Source of the DNA: Candidatus Gastranaerophilales bacterium
Lineage (GTDB): Bacteria; Cyanobacteriota; Vampirovibrionia; Gastranaerophilales; Gastranaerophilaceae
Length of the DNA: 34,260 nt
Assembly: GCA_944322705.1 (NCBI GenBank)
Contig: CALUPR010000006.1
Span: forward strand, 1 to 34,260
Reading direction: 5' to 3'
In this document: positions 33,207 to 34,260 of the stretch, piece by piece
Layout: the number at the start of each line of letters is the position of its first letter
How positions within the stretch are numbered: the stretch's first letter is position 1
Translations under genes and position numbers: made by a program
The notes under the pieces: model-generated
Database searches by the model: none
What the model saw: the letters and a program-made list of their open reading frames with translations, nothing else
Told to the model about the DNA's origin: nothing

Positions 33207-34148
33207 TTACCAGTATTTTATTTTCCAGCCGTCTTTTATAATTTTAGCAGCACATACAAAGCCCCCAACAGGTGCATTAAGGTTGCAGCTATTTGTGCTG
33301 ACGTTTGATAATGCCTCACTTTTTTTGTCATATCCATATGGTTTTATGGAGTTATCTTTTATCAAAAAGAAAAATAAATCATAGCCTGCCATATTAGGAC
33401 CTTTGGAACTTCCGTTTATGTCTATAAAAATAAATTTTGCATACCCTTTACCTTCCGGATTTAATCCTATACATGTACCGTCAGAAAGCTGAAAAGAAGC
33501 AGTTTCACCGGATATAAAAGGCGAACTTATATAATTTTTATCCATCCATCCATATTGCGCCCCGTATAAATAATCCGAAGGCGGCTTTCCCTCGTAGCAC
33601 ATATTATTTATAGTACCTTTTTTAAGTTGAAATACGCGTGCTCCGTTTAATTCTGGGGCTATATATTTTTTTATAATTTCTTCAGAATTGCTCCACTCAG
33701 GCCATTCATCAATTTCTCCATATTTAGATTGTGCTTTTACAAATGCTTGGCTAATTGTTGAATATGCTTTTTTTAAACGAGTTTCAGTTTCAGTTCGTTT
33801 ATAATTTAAAATAAGTGACGGCATCGTCATTGCTGCAACAACTCCTATAATGCCAAGGGTGATGAGCACTTCTGCCAGAGTAAACGCATACCTACGTTGA
33901 TTGTCCGGCAGGACTACGTGTGTAGCACCCTCAGCCAAGGTAAATGCTGCTTTGTGTTTTAGTGAAGGGTGAAGCGTGAAGGGTGAAGCGAGTTTTTTTA
34001 CTTCCCTCCCTCGGGGGAGGGATTGAGGGAGAGGGTTATTAGCCATGAGATGCACAAGTTCAGGATGACGTCGTAATTTGTCAGACTGAACTACGTGCGT
34101 AGCACGCTTGCAATAACAATTTTTCAAATGTGACGTGTCAAGCGGCAC
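33207..34148 (-). CDS. Type IV pilin-like / pseudopilin protein with repeat-mosaic N-terminus, probably out of frame with its true start
   Basis: The 313-codon frame holds a prepilin leader and helix (AFTLAEVLITLGIIGVVAAM near 86-105; cleavage before F, Glu5 present). A pilin-like globular part follows, ending WKIKYW, with four cysteines, as in gut Melainabacterial secreted pseudopilins. Only GTG 34148, without a ribosome site, starts the frame. An ATG at 34192 has AGAGGAG nine bases upstream and would be in frame if the intervening C run were 11 (or 8) long; it is 10, so that reading ends after 22 codons at TGA. The extra N-terminus (about 85 residues) is repeat-derived and carries a first AFTLAE copy followed by ATHVVLPDNQRRYAFTLAE. 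Either phase-variable, broken, or a homopolymer miscount. Confidence 0.8.
   Translation of the reverse strand: MPLDTSHLKNCYCKRATHVVQSDKLRRHPELVHLMANNPLPQSLPRGREVKKLASPFTLHPSLKHKAAFTLAEGATHVVLPDNQRRYAFTLAEVLITLGIIGVVAAMTMPSLILNYKRTETETRLKKAYSTISQAFVKAQSKYGEIDEWPEWSNSEEIIKKYIAPELNGARVFQLKKGTINNMCYEGKPPSDYLYGAQYGWMDKNYISSPFISGETASFQLSDGTCIGLNPEGKGYAKFIFIDINGSSKGPNMAGYDLFFFLIKDNSIKPYGYDKKSEALSNVSTNSCNLNAPVGGFVCAAKIIKDGWKIKYW
33886..33928 (-). repeat. Repeat unit ATHVV-a between the two AFTLAE copies
   Basis: This 43-base unit starts on the minus strand with GTGCTACACACGTAG and codes for ATHVVLPDNQRRYA. About 31 of 43 bases match a second unit at 34063-34105. It separates two copies of the AFTLAE-coding sequence. 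Confidence 0.6.
33962..33989 (-). repeat. Perfect 14-base tandem repeat, two units
   Basis: On the minus strand the 14-base unit GCTTCACCCTTCAC occurs twice without a gap (33976-33989, 33962-33975). As 14 is not a multiple of 3, gain or loss of a unit would shift the pseudopilin frame. Confidence 0.85.
34003..34022. repeat. GC-rich hairpin in the pseudopilin N-terminus
   Basis: TCCCTCCC and GGGAGGGA pair around a 4-base loop. It resembles the inner hairpin of the insert in queA (20882-20908). Confidence 0.6.
34047..34069 (-). repeat. Truncated REP-like unit in the pseudopilin N-terminus
   Basis: On the minus strand GTCATCCTGAACTTG and then GCATCTC reproduce the left arm and the end of the units at 21231-21297 (GTCAT-C-GAA ... 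ATCT), but most of the right arm (TTTCAG) is missing. Confidence 0.5.
34063..34105 (-). repeat. Repeat unit ATHVV-b
   Basis: This 43-base unit starts on the minus strand with GTGCTACGCACGTAG and codes for ATHVVQSDKLRRHP. It pairs with the unit at 33886-33928, in the same frame, 177 bases away. Confidence 0.6.
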
Positions 34149-34154
34149 GCTTGC

Positions 34155-34164
34155 GGGGGGGGGG
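34155..34164 (-). repeat. Homopolymer of ten C (minus strand) between ATG 34192 and the pseudopilin frame
   Basis: Ten consecutive G on the plus strand lie in a genome of about one-third GC, 28 bases after a well-supported ATG. At this length the ATG and the long frame are off by one base. Confidence 0.85.
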
Positions 34165-34260
34165 CAATTGTCAGCTTTGTATCTCTTTCCATAATAAAAA
34201 CTCCTCTTAATTTCATTTAATATATTTATTATTTATGTTATTTCGTTTTTTGTCAAGTTT

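Noticed and set aside
33870-34148. Diversity-generating retroelement or CRISPR-like array from the repeats in the pseudopilin gene
   Set aside because: There are only two diverged copies of the 43-base unit with no regular spacing, and no reverse transcriptase or cas gene is in the window.

Overview
The window reads as a chromosomal segment of a low-GC, Gram-negative, strictly anaerobic bacterium. The best fit is the non-photosynthetic cyanobacterial sister lineage (Vampirovibrionia/Melainabacteria, probably Gastranaerophilales). The outer-membrane toolkit (LpxK, MsbA-type exporter, MlaD-type MCE protein, Skp/OmpH, TpsB-type porin) shows a diderm. A trimeric [FeFe] hydrogenase and a rubredoxin point to fermentative anaerobic life. 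YidC carries a large insert between its first two and its later membrane segments, as I recall for cyanobacterial YidC. The pseudopilin leader AFTLAEVLITLGIIG is typical of gut Melainabacteria. The assignment rests on these features and on no database search.

Layout. 1-4.2 kb: tRNA-Lys (cut by the edge), a DUF3137-like membrane protein, and a convergent, very large GT5 (glycogen-synthase-like) protein with a C-terminal membrane anchor. 4.3-6.1 kb: nucleoside transporter, zinc-ribbon protein and an unrecognised 31-residue membrane peptide gene. 6.2-8.3 kb: bioDA. 8.3-11 kb: TpsB-type outer-membrane transporter divergent from a Skp-like chaperone. 11.1-15.3 kb: hydCBA hydrogenase operon. 15.4-19.8 kb: hypothetical gene, nth, lpxK, mlaD-like and a lytic transglycosylase. 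19.9-22.4 kb: intergenic palindromes, queA and yidC. 22.5-26.5 kb: tRNA-Pro, a membrane metallopeptidase, rubredoxin, the thioesterase-rluB-coaE run, a CHAP-like protein and a small hypothetical gene. 26.5-30.7 kb: MsbA-like ABC exporter, ugd and an alpha/beta hydrolase. 30.7-33.2 kb: tRNA-Leu, a small ORF and the rplS-rbgA-rnhB run. 33.2-34.2 kb: a pseudopilin-like gene.

How the genes work together. Hydrogenase and rubredoxin serve anaerobic electron disposal. LpxK, the MsbA-like exporter, MlaD-like, YidC, Skp and TpsB serve envelope biogenesis. BioDA, CoaE, QueA, RluB, Nth, L19, RbgA and RNase HII are housekeeping.

The most unusual signal is the 5' end of the pseudopilin gene. A strongly preceded ATG is separated from the long reading frame by a C10 run that puts it out of frame, so one added C would restore it. 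The N-terminal extension is a mosaic of repeat pieces, and the prepilin motif AFTLAE is present twice around one of them. Related palindromic pieces occur inside queA, as an in-frame insert of about 28 residues, and between queA and yidC. Together they suggest a dispersed palindromic repeat family that tolerates or uses in-frame insertion into genes.
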